Source: Crocosphaera sp. (lineage in GTDB: Bacteria > Cyanobacteriota > Cyanobacteriia > Cyanobacteriales > Microcystaceae). From it: 53,766 nucleotides of DNA. Below, piece by piece: positions 18,095 to 26,082 of this stretch; position 1 is the stretch's first letter; every line of letters starts with the position of its first letter. The position numbers were made by a program, and so were the translations under genes. The stretch lies in assembly GCA_030065735.1 (NCBI GenBank), contig JASJDD010000001.1, positions 1-53,766 of the forward strand, in the 5' to 3' direction. A model generated the notes under the pieces. The model had not been told where the DNA came from, searched no databases, and saw only the letters and a list, made by a program, of their open reading frames with translations.

Positions 18095-19270
18095 TTATGT
18101 GTTAACTAATTTTCTTAAAAAAGACAAGCCTAAGATTTTATTTGAAGATTGCTGATCTTTAGATTGAGGAGATAAGCCCAAAAATTGTAAGGCCTTTTCT
18201 TTGAACTTAATCCATTTTTGACGTACTTTCCAAAATTTACTCGATTCCATAGCTTCAACAATCCTTTGTCCTTGTTGAAGTTGTTCTCTTAATTGAGATA
18301 TCTTACTGTAAACCTCATGATACTGAGATTGTACGATTTCCTGTTCTCTTTTTAGATGGGTTTGCTCTAATTCTTCTCGTTTTTGTTGTAATTGCTGGTA
18401 AATATTAAACCCGGGATCAGCTGCTAAGAATTGGGAAAAAATTTGCTGATCGCTGCTCTGATTGGGTAATACATATTTAGGATGATTAAGGGTTGATTGG
18501 TTCCCTTGGATTAAAGGTTCAGATCCATGAGCAACCGTAGGATAAAAACTAGGATATTCCTCTTTCTCTAAAGCAGAAACCAGATCAACAGACGGAGTAA
18601 TGGCTAGACCATGTTGGGACCAACAGGCTAAGTTCCAGTCTAAGGTTCCATCTTTTAATTCTCCCTGAAAACTGGCTTTGAGTTGTCTTGTCCAATATTC
18701 CTGTTCTTGGGGATCAGCAAATAGCCCTTTGAGTAACCCTTGATGGTACAATTGTGGCCACTGTTTCAATTTACTATCATAATGCTGCCAAACCCGTTTC
18801 CAGGTAGCCCAACCTAAATAGTGAGGGTATTGAGAAAAATCATAGCTAGTTTCTGTGACAGATGGTTGTTGATGTCCCTTAATTCCGTTAATATGGCTGA
18901 TTCTTTCATCCTGGCCATAATCGGTTAATAAGCGTTCACAAAAGGCAAAAAAGCTTAGGGAAGGATAACAACTTTCCTCTAAAATAACCACTTCTTCTAC
19001 CTGAGAAAAGATCCAATCTAAGGCCGTTGCCATTCTTTGAGGGGGATCTAAATAGGTGTCACACAGATGGGTTAACACCTGAGTTTCGCAGTTGATTTGT
19101 TCGATCAGTTCCCGCGTTTGCTGACATTTTTCTTCTGTTTCGGGAGACGGAGAACCATTGGCAAAGATCAATAGGGTTTGAGGACGAACTTGAGTGATCG
19201 CATTGAGAATTTTTTCGGTCAACTGAGGACGATGACCAATAAACAGAACGATAGGTGCAGAATATACCAT
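18095..19270 (-). CDS. Degenerate HlpA-like glycosyltransferase paralogue with SKFWKVR tail
   Basis: A 391-aa paralogue of the glycosyltransferase domains at 20057 and 21940 (GT-A fold, sugar transferase of the so-called haemolytic HlpA-like group). The scaffold is clearly kept: QVRPQTLLIFANGSPSPETEE, ALDWIFSQVEEVVIL, SFFAFCERLL, and YPHYLGWATWKRVWQHYDS. However, positions conserved in both paralogues have changed: the acidic EDDCLP is EESCYP here, ADG is ANG, NLGCKxR is YLDPPQR, and the NIGF region is replaced. Loss of the metal-binding acidic motif suggests a non-catalytic or altered protein. Residues about 290-336 form a coiled coil and 337-366 the EAMESSKFWKVRQKW tail, extended by 25 residues. 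It could be a scaffold or regulatory partner (inference). Confidence 0.85.
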   Translation of the reverse strand: MVYSAPIVLFIGHRPQLTEKILNAITQVRPQTLLIFANGSPSPETEEKCQQTRELIEQINCETQVLTHLCDTYLDPPQRMATALDWIFSQVEEVVILEESCYPSLSFFAFCERLLTDYGQDERISHINGIKGHQQPSVTETSYDFSQYPHYLGWATWKRVWQHYDSKLKQWPQLYHQGLLKGLFADPQEQEYWTRQLKASFQGELKDGTLDWNLACWSQHGLAITPSVDLVSALEKEEYPSFYPTVAHGSEPLIQGNQSTLNHPKYVLPNQSSDQQIFSQFLAADPGFNIYQQLQQKREELEQTHLKREQEIVQSQYHEVYSKISQLREQLQQGQRIVEAMESSKFWKVRQKWIKFKEKALQFLGLSPQSKDQQSSNKILGLSFLRKLVNT

Positions 19271-19324
19271 TATTTTCTGTAAATCATTAAGGGTAATTTT
19301 AAGGAAAAATAGGGTTGCTAAAGG

Positions 19325-20008
19325 TTAAGGAAGACGACGTAAAACCATCATGGAATCCCGTTCCACCAGTCCTAAATCAGCCGTAACGACGCTCCATCCC
19401 GCTTGTTGGGCAACAGAATACATGGTTGCTCGATTATTGCGCGGCCACCAAATTTGCTCGTCTGGTTGTTGTTGAAAGGTAACTGGAACCCCTCCTTTTT
19501 CCCAACCATAATCATCTAATTTATTCCAGTCTCCGTATTGATGAACGGCCAACCCTCCTGGTTTAACCTTGGGTAAAGCATTTTTGAGGATTTCGGCAAT
19601 ATTGTCTACATTGTTGTGACATAAAACTCCAAAAGACCAAAAAAAATCAAAATAGTTATCTTCCACTCTAGAAAAGGAATTATCCTCAGCAAGACGACAA
19701 ATCAATCTCCCCCCATAATTTTCGGGGTGAAGCCATTGTTTAACGTCCTGAAAGTCAACAACCTGTAATTCCCCTTCAGGAATATATTTTAAAATCGCTC
19801 TTGACCATGATCCTTTTCCCGGACCTAATTCTAAGACTTTGGCATCTGGTCTAACGTGAGGAAGGATAGCTTTGAGAAAAACCTCTCGGTAACATCCCCC
19901 TATCAATTTTTCTTCTTGTTTCCGAGTGTCATTGGGGACTAAGGATAGCACGTCACCGCTATCGTATCCATAATCAAATTCTTGTTTGAGCCAATCTATG
20001 GTAGGCAT
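19325..20008 (-). CDS. Class I SAM-dependent methyltransferase
   Basis: A 227-aa soluble methyltransferase. Motif I is AKVLELGPGKGSWSRAIL at about residues 55-72, followed by the acidic strand end LQVVDFQDV, FDFFWSFGVLCHN as motif post-II/III, and LPKVKPGGLAVHQYGDW as motif IV. It has no coiled coil and no SKFWKLR tail. It is placed between two glycosyltransferase genes of the glycan unit with short gaps (54 and 48 bases), which suggests methylation of a sugar or of the glycan terminus. The substrate is not predictable from sequence. Confidence 0.9.
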   Translation of the reverse strand: MPTIDWLKQEFDYGYDSGDVLSLVPNDTRKQEEKLIGGCYREVFLKAILPHVRPDAKVLELGPGKGSWSRAILKYIPEGELQVVDFQDVKQWLHPENYGGRLICRLAEDNSFSRVEDNYFDFFWSFGVLCHNNVDNIAEILKNALPKVKPGGLAVHQYGDWNKLDDYGWEKGGVPVTFQQQPDEQIWWPRNNRATMYSVAQQAGWSVVTADLGLVERDSMMVLRRLP

Positions 20009-20056
20009 GATTCTTGTTTGGTTTCCTCTAAACTGTTGTTAATTAAAAAAGTGATC

Positions 20057-21877
20057 CTAAAGTTTCTGAATCCATCTAGCCGTATAATCAACTTCGTGTA
20101 ATTTATAAGATAATTGCCGTTTTTCAAAAAATTCATCTACGGCCTTTCTGCATCCTGGCCAATGGCCATAGTCATCAAAGGAGATGAAACCCCCTGGAAC
20201 CACGGCATCATAGAAAGTATCAAGACACAACATCACCGAAGCATACCAATCAGCGTCAATATTCAGTAGGGCAATTTTAGGAATATTAACAGTGGGAAAA
20301 GTATCTTCAAACCATCCTTTAACGATCTTCACCTTTGTCATATCACTATTGACGAGATTAAGAACCGTAAGGACTTTAGCTAAGTCACCAACATCTTTGC
20401 CTATATATTTTTTAGCTTCCTCTTCATCTTCTTTGGTGGTTTCTGGCATTCCAGCAAAGGAGTCAAATAGCCAAGTAGTGCGGTTATATTTGGAAGTATT
20501 ACTAGCAAAGTGCGCTAAAATTGCAGCCGTTCCTCCATTACAAATACCACACTCCATCACATCCCCGGGGATATTCTCTAAATCAATCCGTTGGGATAAA
20601 TTATAAAGACTTTCCATTCTTTCTGGTCCCACTAGGGTAAAGGGTTGGACTTTGGCTTTTATGTACTCTAAATGTTTATTTTCTTCAATGATTGGGGAAG
20701 GGGTTGGATTTTCGTTCATGTTGACTTCAATTTCATTAACCTCAGAAGCTACAGCAACATTCTGAGGCGTTTCTGGCACATCTAAAATCATCGATTCACT
20801 CACAGAACCTTCCCATTGAGGGAGATCGTTTTCTGGGTTGAGTCCAAGTTTGCCTTTGACTTTAAACCATTTTTGTCTTAATTTCCAAAATTTACTCGAC
20901 TTCATTCCAGTAATCTGTTCTTGGGTAGTGATAATTTGTTGTTGGAGTTGACGTAAATGTTCCTTTCCTTGTTCAATTTGTTGTCGTTGTCTAACCAGTT
21001 GATCCTGTTGATAATAGAAATTTTCTTCATTGAGAAAGATATAATCACGAATGTAAGCATCGGCCGCTTCATTCACCATGACAAACTCAGGATGTTTAAT
21101 CTTCCCGATAGATTGAATGGGTAAATTAGCTAAAGGATGACTCACTTTTTTAAAGGTAGCGTCAATTCCAAACCCAATGTTAGTGACTAAATTGACATCT
21201 GGTAAGATCGTTAAACCGTTTTGTGACCAACAACTATAACCCCAAGGAAAATCCCAGGTATCGATTTCTCCTTGATAGGTTCGCTCTAATAAATCTGCCC
21301 AATATTCCTCTTCTGTAGAGTCAGGAAAAACCGTAGACAATTTACCACTTTGGCGAAATTCTGGCCAGTCTTTCATCGTTACATCATAATGTTTCCAGGC
21401 CCGTCTCCAAGTTGCCCAACCCCAAATATGGGGATATTTAGAAAAATAATAACTATCTTGCGTTCGACTTTGGCCAAGTTGAAAATTATCACCACTGATG
21501 TGCATAATTCTTTCATCATGGCGGTAATAATCCAGTAAGGTTTGACAAAATTGAAAAAAGGATAAATCCGGTAAACAATCGTCTTCAAGTATGATGGCTT
21601 CTTCTACTTGGGAAAAGACCCAATTTAAACCACTAGAAATCCGTTGTTTACACCCTAAGTTTTCCTCAGCAAAGTTAGTTAGAACTTCGCAATCCCAATC
21701 CACTTGTTGAATAATAGCTCTGGTTTGTTGACATTTTTCTTCATCTTCTTCTGATGCGGGACCATCAGCTACTACCAACAATTTTTTCGGTTTTACTTGA
21801 GCGATCGCATTAAATACCTTTTGAGTTAGTTCAGGACGCTTAAAGATAAGGAAAGCGACTGGAGTTGAAAGTTCCAT
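20057..21877 (-). CDS. Glycosyltransferase-SKFWKLR-TylF methyltransferase fusion
   Basis: A 606-aa fusion. Residues 1 to about 285 are an HlpA-like GT-A transferase with intact motifs: VAFLIFKRPELTQKVF, LLVVADGPA, AIILEDDCLPDLSFFQF and WGWATWRRAWKHYD. A short coiled coil leads to GMKSSKFWKLRQKWFKVKG at about residues 324-342, here internal rather than terminal. After a low-complexity linker (about 347-400), residues 405-606 form a TylF/MycF-type O-methyltransferase: PGDVMECGICNGGTAAILAH, WLFDSFAGMPETT, KIALLNIDADWYASVMLCLD and GGFISFDDYGHWPGCRKAVD. Those include the metal-binding Asp residues of macrocin O-methyltransferases. The protein would transfer a sugar and then O-methylate it. Confidence 0.93.
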   Translation of the reverse strand: MELSTPVAFLIFKRPELTQKVFNAIAQVKPKKLLVVADGPASEEDEEKCQQTRAIIQQVDWDCEVLTNFAEENLGCKQRISSGLNWVFSQVEEAIILEDDCLPDLSFFQFCQTLLDYYRHDERIMHISGDNFQLGQSRTQDSYYFSKYPHIWGWATWRRAWKHYDVTMKDWPEFRQSGKLSTVFPDSTEEEYWADLLERTYQGEIDTWDFPWGYSCWSQNGLTILPDVNLVTNIGFGIDATFKKVSHPLANLPIQSIGKIKHPEFVMVNEAADAYIRDYIFLNEENFYYQQDQLVRQRQQIEQGKEHLRQLQQQIITTQEQITGMKSSKFWKLRQKWFKVKGKLGLNPENDLPQWEGSVSESMILDVPETPQNVAVASEVNEIEVNMNENPTPSPIIEENKHLEYIKAKVQPFTLVGPERMESLYNLSQRIDLENIPGDVMECGICNGGTAAILAHFASNTSKYNRTTWLFDSFAGMPETTKEDEEEAKKYIGKDVGDLAKVLTVLNLVNSDMTKVKIVKGWFEDTFPTVNIPKIALLNIDADWYASVMLCLDTFYDAVVPGGFISFDDYGHWPGCRKAVDEFFEKRQLSYKLHEVDYTARWIQKL

Positions 21878-21939
21878 GATAATTTTTTATAAAATAAGGA
21901 TAGTTAAATTTTTGGGCATTATATCTCACAATGGTCATA

Positions 21940-23769
21940 TTATTCTACAGACAAGCCTAATCTTTTTTTGAGTTTTAACCATTGGGTTCGTAGTTTCCAG
22001 AATTTACTGGATTCCATAGCTAAAATTCGTTCTTGACTATGTTGTAGTTGGCTTTGAGTTTGCTGGAGTTGGTTTTGAGTCTGTTGTAGTTGGTTTTGAG
22101 TCTGTTGTAGTTGGCTTTGAGTCTGTTGTAGTTGGTTTTGAGCGTCTTGTAATTGATTGGTACTATTAAATTGTTCATCCTTAAGGGTTTGAATCGTGTT
22201 ATTAGCTTGATTGAGTGCTTCTTGTAATTGCTTGACTAATTCTTTCATTTGTTTCCCACCAAAAACATGATCAAAAGTATAGGCATCTGCTTCTAGATGT
22301 CTACATAAATAAGTTGGATGCTTTATTTTTGTTATGTTACCGATAAAAAGATTGGCTAAAGGATTATCTCCTATATTTTTCGTATGGGTAGCATCCTGAC
22401 GAAACCCAATATTAGAAACTAAATTGACTTCAGGCAGTATGGTCAAACCATTGTTTCGCCAACAAGTGTATCCCCAAATATAAGCCCAACTATCAATTAA
22501 ATGGTCGTGAGTTTGTTCTAAAATATCTAACCAATAGTCTTGTTCATAAGAATCTTCAAAAATAGTATTTAATAGTTTTAGTTGCTTACATTGATCCCAA
22601 AAAGTCATCTCAATATCAAACTGCTTCCAGGCTCGTCTCCAAGTTGCCCAACCCCAATTATGAGGATATCTAGAAAAATAGTAACTATAATCAGTTCTTA
22701 CTTGACCCATTTGAAAATTATTCCCGCTAATTCCCCAGATGCGCTCATCATTTCTATAATGTTTTAAGAGAGTTTGACAAAAGGAAAAAAATGAGTGGGA
22801 AGGAAGACAATCATCTTCCAAAATAATTGCTTCTTCTACTTGCGAAAAAACCCAATCCAAACCACTTGAGACTCTCTTTTTACACCCTAAATTATTATCA
22901 GAATAATTCGTTAGTACCTCACATTCCCAATTTACTTTATCAATAACTGAACGAGTTTCTTGACAAAGATGGGCTTCTTCAAGAGAACGAGATCCATCGG
23001 CTATAACTAATAATTTAGGTGGCTTAGCTTGAGCAATCTTCTTAAAAACAGTTTGAGTTAAATCAGGTCGATTAAAAATAATAAAGGCTACAGGAGTAGA
23101 TAATTTAAAATTACTTTCGTCTTCAATTTTTTTTCTTGACTTATACAAAACATGATGATGAGATAGCTCTGCAATGGGTTTGTATAAAGGAGCTAAAAAA
23201 TTATCTATCTCTTCACGATAACGGGCTTCTATTAATAAAAAATTAGGTTGATAACGCTTAAAATCAAGACCTTTTAAAACATTTAATTCAAATCCTTCGA
23301 CATCTAAAGATAATAAATCAATATTTTCAACCCCATACTGATCAAGAATAGAGGTTAATGTTCTAGCAGGTACTTTTAATTCATAAGACTTGATTTGTTG
23401 AACTTCACACCCCATCTTAATATGTTGTAATTCAGCTTCTTCCGTTTTTTGCGCTCCTTTGACCATTGATACTAAATTACAATAATACATATCAATATCA
23501 GTCTGATCATAATCAAATGGAACTAAAGCGCAGTTCTCAACGATACAATTAGGTCGGTTAACTTTACATTTTTCAGCAAGTTCAGGAATGGGTTCAATTA
23601 AAATACCTTTCCATTGCCAATTTTTTTCAAAATAGAGTGTATTCGATTGTGCAATACCATCATTTGCACCTGCTTCTATAAAAAAACCACGACCAAAATC
23701 TAAATATTCTTTTAGTTTCAAATCAAGGTTATTTAAAGAAAACGATTTTTCATAATAATTTTGGCTCAT
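21940..23769 (-). CDS. FkbM methyltransferase-glycosyltransferase fusion with coiled coil and SKFWKLR tail
   Basis: A 609-aa fusion. Residues 1 to about 215 are an FkbM-type O-methyltransferase: GRGFFIEAGANDGIAQSNT, WKGILIEPIPELAEKC and NIDLLSLDVEGFELNVLKGL. Residues about 222-490 are an HlpA-like glycosyltransferase with intact VAFIIFNRPDLT, ADGSRSLEE, AIILEDDCLPSHSFF and WGWATWRRAWKQFD. A long coiled coil at about 500-580 contains perfect seven-residue repeats of the type LQQTQNQ, encoded by 21-bp tandem DNA repeats. The last 29 residues are AMESSKFWKLRTQWLKLKK and the rest of the tail. It probably couples glycosylation and methylation in the same assembly as its neighbours. Confidence 0.93.
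   Translation of the reverse strand: MSQNYYEKSFSLNNLDLKLKEYLDFGRGFFIEAGANDGIAQSNTLYFEKNWQWKGILIEPIPELAEKCKVNRPNCIVENCALVPFDYDQTDIDMYYCNLVSMVKGAQKTEEAELQHIKMGCEVQQIKSYELKVPARTLTSILDQYGVENIDLLSLDVEGFELNVLKGLDFKRYQPNFLLIEARYREEIDNFLAPLYKPIAELSHHHVLYKSRKKIEDESNFKLSTPVAFIIFNRPDLTQTVFKKIAQAKPPKLLVIADGSRSLEEAHLCQETRSVIDKVNWECEVLTNYSDNNLGCKKRVSSGLDWVFSQVEEAIILEDDCLPSHSFFSFCQTLLKHYRNDERIWGISGNNFQMGQVRTDYSYYFSRYPHNWGWATWRRAWKQFDIEMTFWDQCKQLKLLNTIFEDSYEQDYWLDILEQTHDHLIDSWAYIWGYTCWRNNGLTILPEVNLVSNIGFRQDATHTKNIGDNPLANLFIGNITKIKHPTYLCRHLEADAYTFDHVFGGKQMKELVKQLQEALNQANNTIQTLKDEQFNSTNQLQDAQNQLQQTQSQLQQTQNQLQQTQNQLQQTQSQLQHSQERILAMESSKFWKLRTQWLKLKKRLGLSVE
22033..22155 (-). repeat. 21-bp tandem repeats coding for heptads
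   Basis: About six 21-bp units lie side by side in the coding strand of the FkbM-GT fusion, the central ones nearly identical (plus strand TTTGAGTCTGTTGTAGTTGG plus one base). Each encodes one coiled-coil heptad (LQQTQ then N or S, Q). The unit length is a multiple of seven codons, so copy-number change alters coil length without breaking frame. Confidence 0.9.
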
Positions 23770-23787
23770 CTCACTGTTCCTATTCTA

Positions 23788-24537
23788 TTAATTACTCTTT
23801 TGCCAGATACAAGTTTTCCAAAAATAAAGATTGTAAGGGCCAGGTCCATAAAAATCGAGTCTACGATATTGTCTACTGTCTAACATTTGACAAGCTTCTA
23901 GATAATGTTGTCTTTCTGCATTATCCAAAATAATATATCCATTTTTTGAAACTTTATTTATAGCGTGTTTCATGCAGGATGGTCTAGCTCTTCCATCAAC
24001 TAAAATAATATCAAAATATTCATTTTCATATTTATTAATACTCTCGACATAATCTTGAAAACTACAATTTTTAAAATCAGGAGAACTTGAAATATAGGAA
24101 TTAATATCTGATGGGGTTTGATTAGATAGATTAGTAGTTAAAATAGGTTCTTGAATGTGAAGATTATAGTTTTTATAATTAAGTTTTTCCAAACGTTGAA
24201 TAACCTTATTACCCCAATCAGGATCATGTTCACAGGAAAATACTTCTTTAACTCTTTTAGCAAAAAAGATTGTCGATCCCCCAACACCATACTCGTAAAC
24301 ACGCATCTTTTTGCTTAATTTTGTTTTGAGAAAAGCAATAGCTCCAAAACTAATCCAAGGACTTTCATCATCTAAAGGATTAGCACCAGGTTGCACACTT
24401 CTGTACCAAGGAAGAAAAAAACGAATAGCTGTAAAAAAACTTAAACTATTAGGAGATTCTTGTTTAAGCCTTTCAATTTCTTTTTTATACTGCTCAAAAA
24501 GCTCTTGTTGTATCATCTCATTATAAACCTTAACCAT
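23788..24537 (-). CDS. Class I SAM methyltransferase-like protein
   Basis: About 249 aa from the ATG at 24537; a TTG at 24573 could add 12 residues but has no better ribosome site. The fold pattern is of a Rossmann methyltransferase: MRVYEYGVGGSTIFFAKRV as motif I (EYGxGxS type), EVFSCEHDPDW as the acidic strand, YFDIILVDGRARPSCMKHAI as motif IV, and NGYIILDNAERQHYLEAC. This version is common in surface-glycan clusters next to glycosyltransferases. It is the first gene of the minus-strand glycan unit, 18 bases ahead of the FkbM-GT fusion. The acceptor is unknown. Confidence 0.82.
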   Translation of the reverse strand: MVKVYNEMIQQELFEQYKKEIERLKQESPNSLSFFTAIRFFLPWYRSVQPGANPLDDESPWISFGAIAFLKTKLSKKMRVYEYGVGGSTIFFAKRVKEVFSCEHDPDWGNKVIQRLEKLNYKNYNLHIQEPILTTNLSNQTPSDINSYISSSPDFKNCSFQDYVESINKYENEYFDIILVDGRARPSCMKHAINKVSKNGYIILDNAERQHYLEACQMLDSRQYRRLDFYGPGPYNLYFWKTCIWQKSN

Positions 24538-24632
24538 AGGTATAATTTTTAACCAAAGCCTGGCCGAGATCAAATGAGTAATGTCAGGGCTAAAAAGTTC
24601 CCCTTAGTATATAACAACTAAATTATGGCACT

Positions 24633-25994
24633 TTATTGAGTGCTAACAGACGCTTCTTTAATAGGACGACCATCTTTTAAGTCAAGAATCCGACTCACAG
24701 CAATACGATCGCCTGGCTGAATCCCAGAAATAACCTGATAAGATTGACCTTGAATGGCTCCTACTTTTACCGGAATCTGTTTGGCCACTAAACTATCTTC
24801 AGACTCTCCTGGTTGAGCAACAAAGACAAATTTTTGGCCCCCTAAACTACTAACTGCCGTTGTGGGAACCAAAACCCCTGGTTGAGTCTCCCAGATCACT
24901 CTCGCTTCTACATATTGTCTATCCCGTAGGCTACCATTGTTAGGAAAGGACATTTTTACCAGGATAGACTGAGCATTTTGATCCACTAGAGGAGCAATAT
25001 AAATAATTTCCCCTTGAACTCCAGGACTACCATCAGGATTCATTAGTTCCACCTGAAGTCCTTTCCGCAGACGGTTACGGTTTTCGGTGGGAATATTGAC
25101 ATTGAGATAAAAGACTTGATTATCAGTAATGGTCGTGATTGTCTCGCCAATATCGACGTTATCTCCAATTTTCTTCTCGTTGAAGTCACCAATGACCCCA
25201 GTAATGGGTGCAACCAAGAAATTATAGCCCAAGGCCACAGCAGTGGACCCCTGTTGACCTTGCGCTTCAATAACAGCAGACTGACGACTATCTACATTAG
25301 CTAATGCTTGATCAACCCGTCTGGCAGCTGCTTTCAGGTTATTTTGTTGTGCGTTGAGAGCTTCTTTTTGAGCGTCACGGGTTTTCATGGTAGACTGTAA
25401 CTCAGCTTGAGTGGCGTTGAGGGTGCGAGTGGCTTCGTCGAAGGTTTCTGTGGTAACAACGTCTTCGGATTCGAGAAATTCTGCCCGTTCATGGTTCTTT
25501 TTAGCTAACACTAACTCCGCTTCTACCCGTTGCACCTCAGCGTCTGCACTAGCTAGGTTCGCTTTCGCCGTTTCCACATCTGCTTTAGCGCGATCGCGTT
25601 CGGCCTCTCGTTGGCGATATTCCGCTTCTGCTGCTTTGAGATCGGCCATAGCTACCTTGAGATTACCCGTGGCCGCCACTAAATCTTGTTGTTGTTCTTT
25701 GGGTTCAATTTCCACTAATTTTTGCCCCTGACGCACCACATCCCCTTCTCTGACTAAAATAGCCTTAATTCTCCCATTGGTCCGACTGGGGGCTAATTCT
25801 ACCCGTCTTCTGGCTTCGAGAGTGCCTACATAGGTACTACTGTTAATTAAAGTAGCGGAGTTAAGGGTTTGTAACTTCACCTCAACTGCTTGAGGACCGG
25901 TAGCAGTGGGTTCGTTAGACGCACAACCGGCGGTCAACAGAGAAACTATTAATGCGCTTCCTATCCATTGTTGAGAGAATTTGACGGGTTTCAT
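24633..25994 (-). CDS. RND/HlyD-type efflux periplasmic adaptor lipoprotein
   Basis: A 453-aa membrane-fusion protein. The N-terminus has a lipoprotein signal ending in the lipobox LLTAGC, so Cys24 would be lipid-modified. The lipoyl half-motif GRIKAILVREGDVVRQGQKL is followed by a long alpha-hairpin (about 95-250) rich in Ala, Glu and Gln. Then come the second lipoyl half (NFLVAPITGVIGDFNEKKIGDNV), a beta-barrel and a membrane-proximal domain ending GIQPGDRIAVSRILDLKDG. Such adaptors connect an inner-membrane pump to an outer-membrane channel. No pump or channel gene lies beside it, so it is an orphan in this window and its transporter must be encoded elsewhere. Confidence 0.92.
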   Translation of the reverse strand: MKPVKFSQQWIGSALIVSLLTAGCASNEPTATGPQAVEVKLQTLNSATLINSSTYVGTLEARRRVELAPSRTNGRIKAILVREGDVVRQGQKLVEIEPKEQQQDLVAATGNLKVAMADLKAAEAEYRQREAERDRAKADVETAKANLASADAEVQRVEAELVLAKKNHERAEFLESEDVVTTETFDEATRTLNATQAELQSTMKTRDAQKEALNAQQNNLKAAARRVDQALANVDSRQSAVIEAQGQQGSTAVALGYNFLVAPITGVIGDFNEKKIGDNVDIGETITTITDNQVFYLNVNIPTENRNRLRKGLQVELMNPDGSPGVQGEIIYIAPLVDQNAQSILVKMSFPNNGSLRDRQYVEARVIWETQPGVLVPTTAVSSLGGQKFVFVAQPGESEDSLVAKQIPVKVGAIQGQSYQVISGIQPGDRIAVSRILDLKDGRPIKEASVSTQ

Positions 25995-26082
25995 GGGACT
26001 ACTGTCTTTGAGATCACTTAAAATTTAGCAGAAGAATGGAATTTTGGCTTTGAAGTTTCATTAATTTCCTGTTGCACCCCCA

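Noticed and set aside
22033-22155. Possible CRISPR-like array
   Set aside because: Units are directly adjacent without spacers, are in frame, and code for coiled-coil heptads. No CRISPR array was seen anywhere in the window.
24538-24573. TTG start for the first methyltransferase-like gene of the glycan unit
   Set aside because: An ATG lies 12 codons later and the extra residues add no recognisable motif; neither start has a clear ribosome site, so this remains a preference only.
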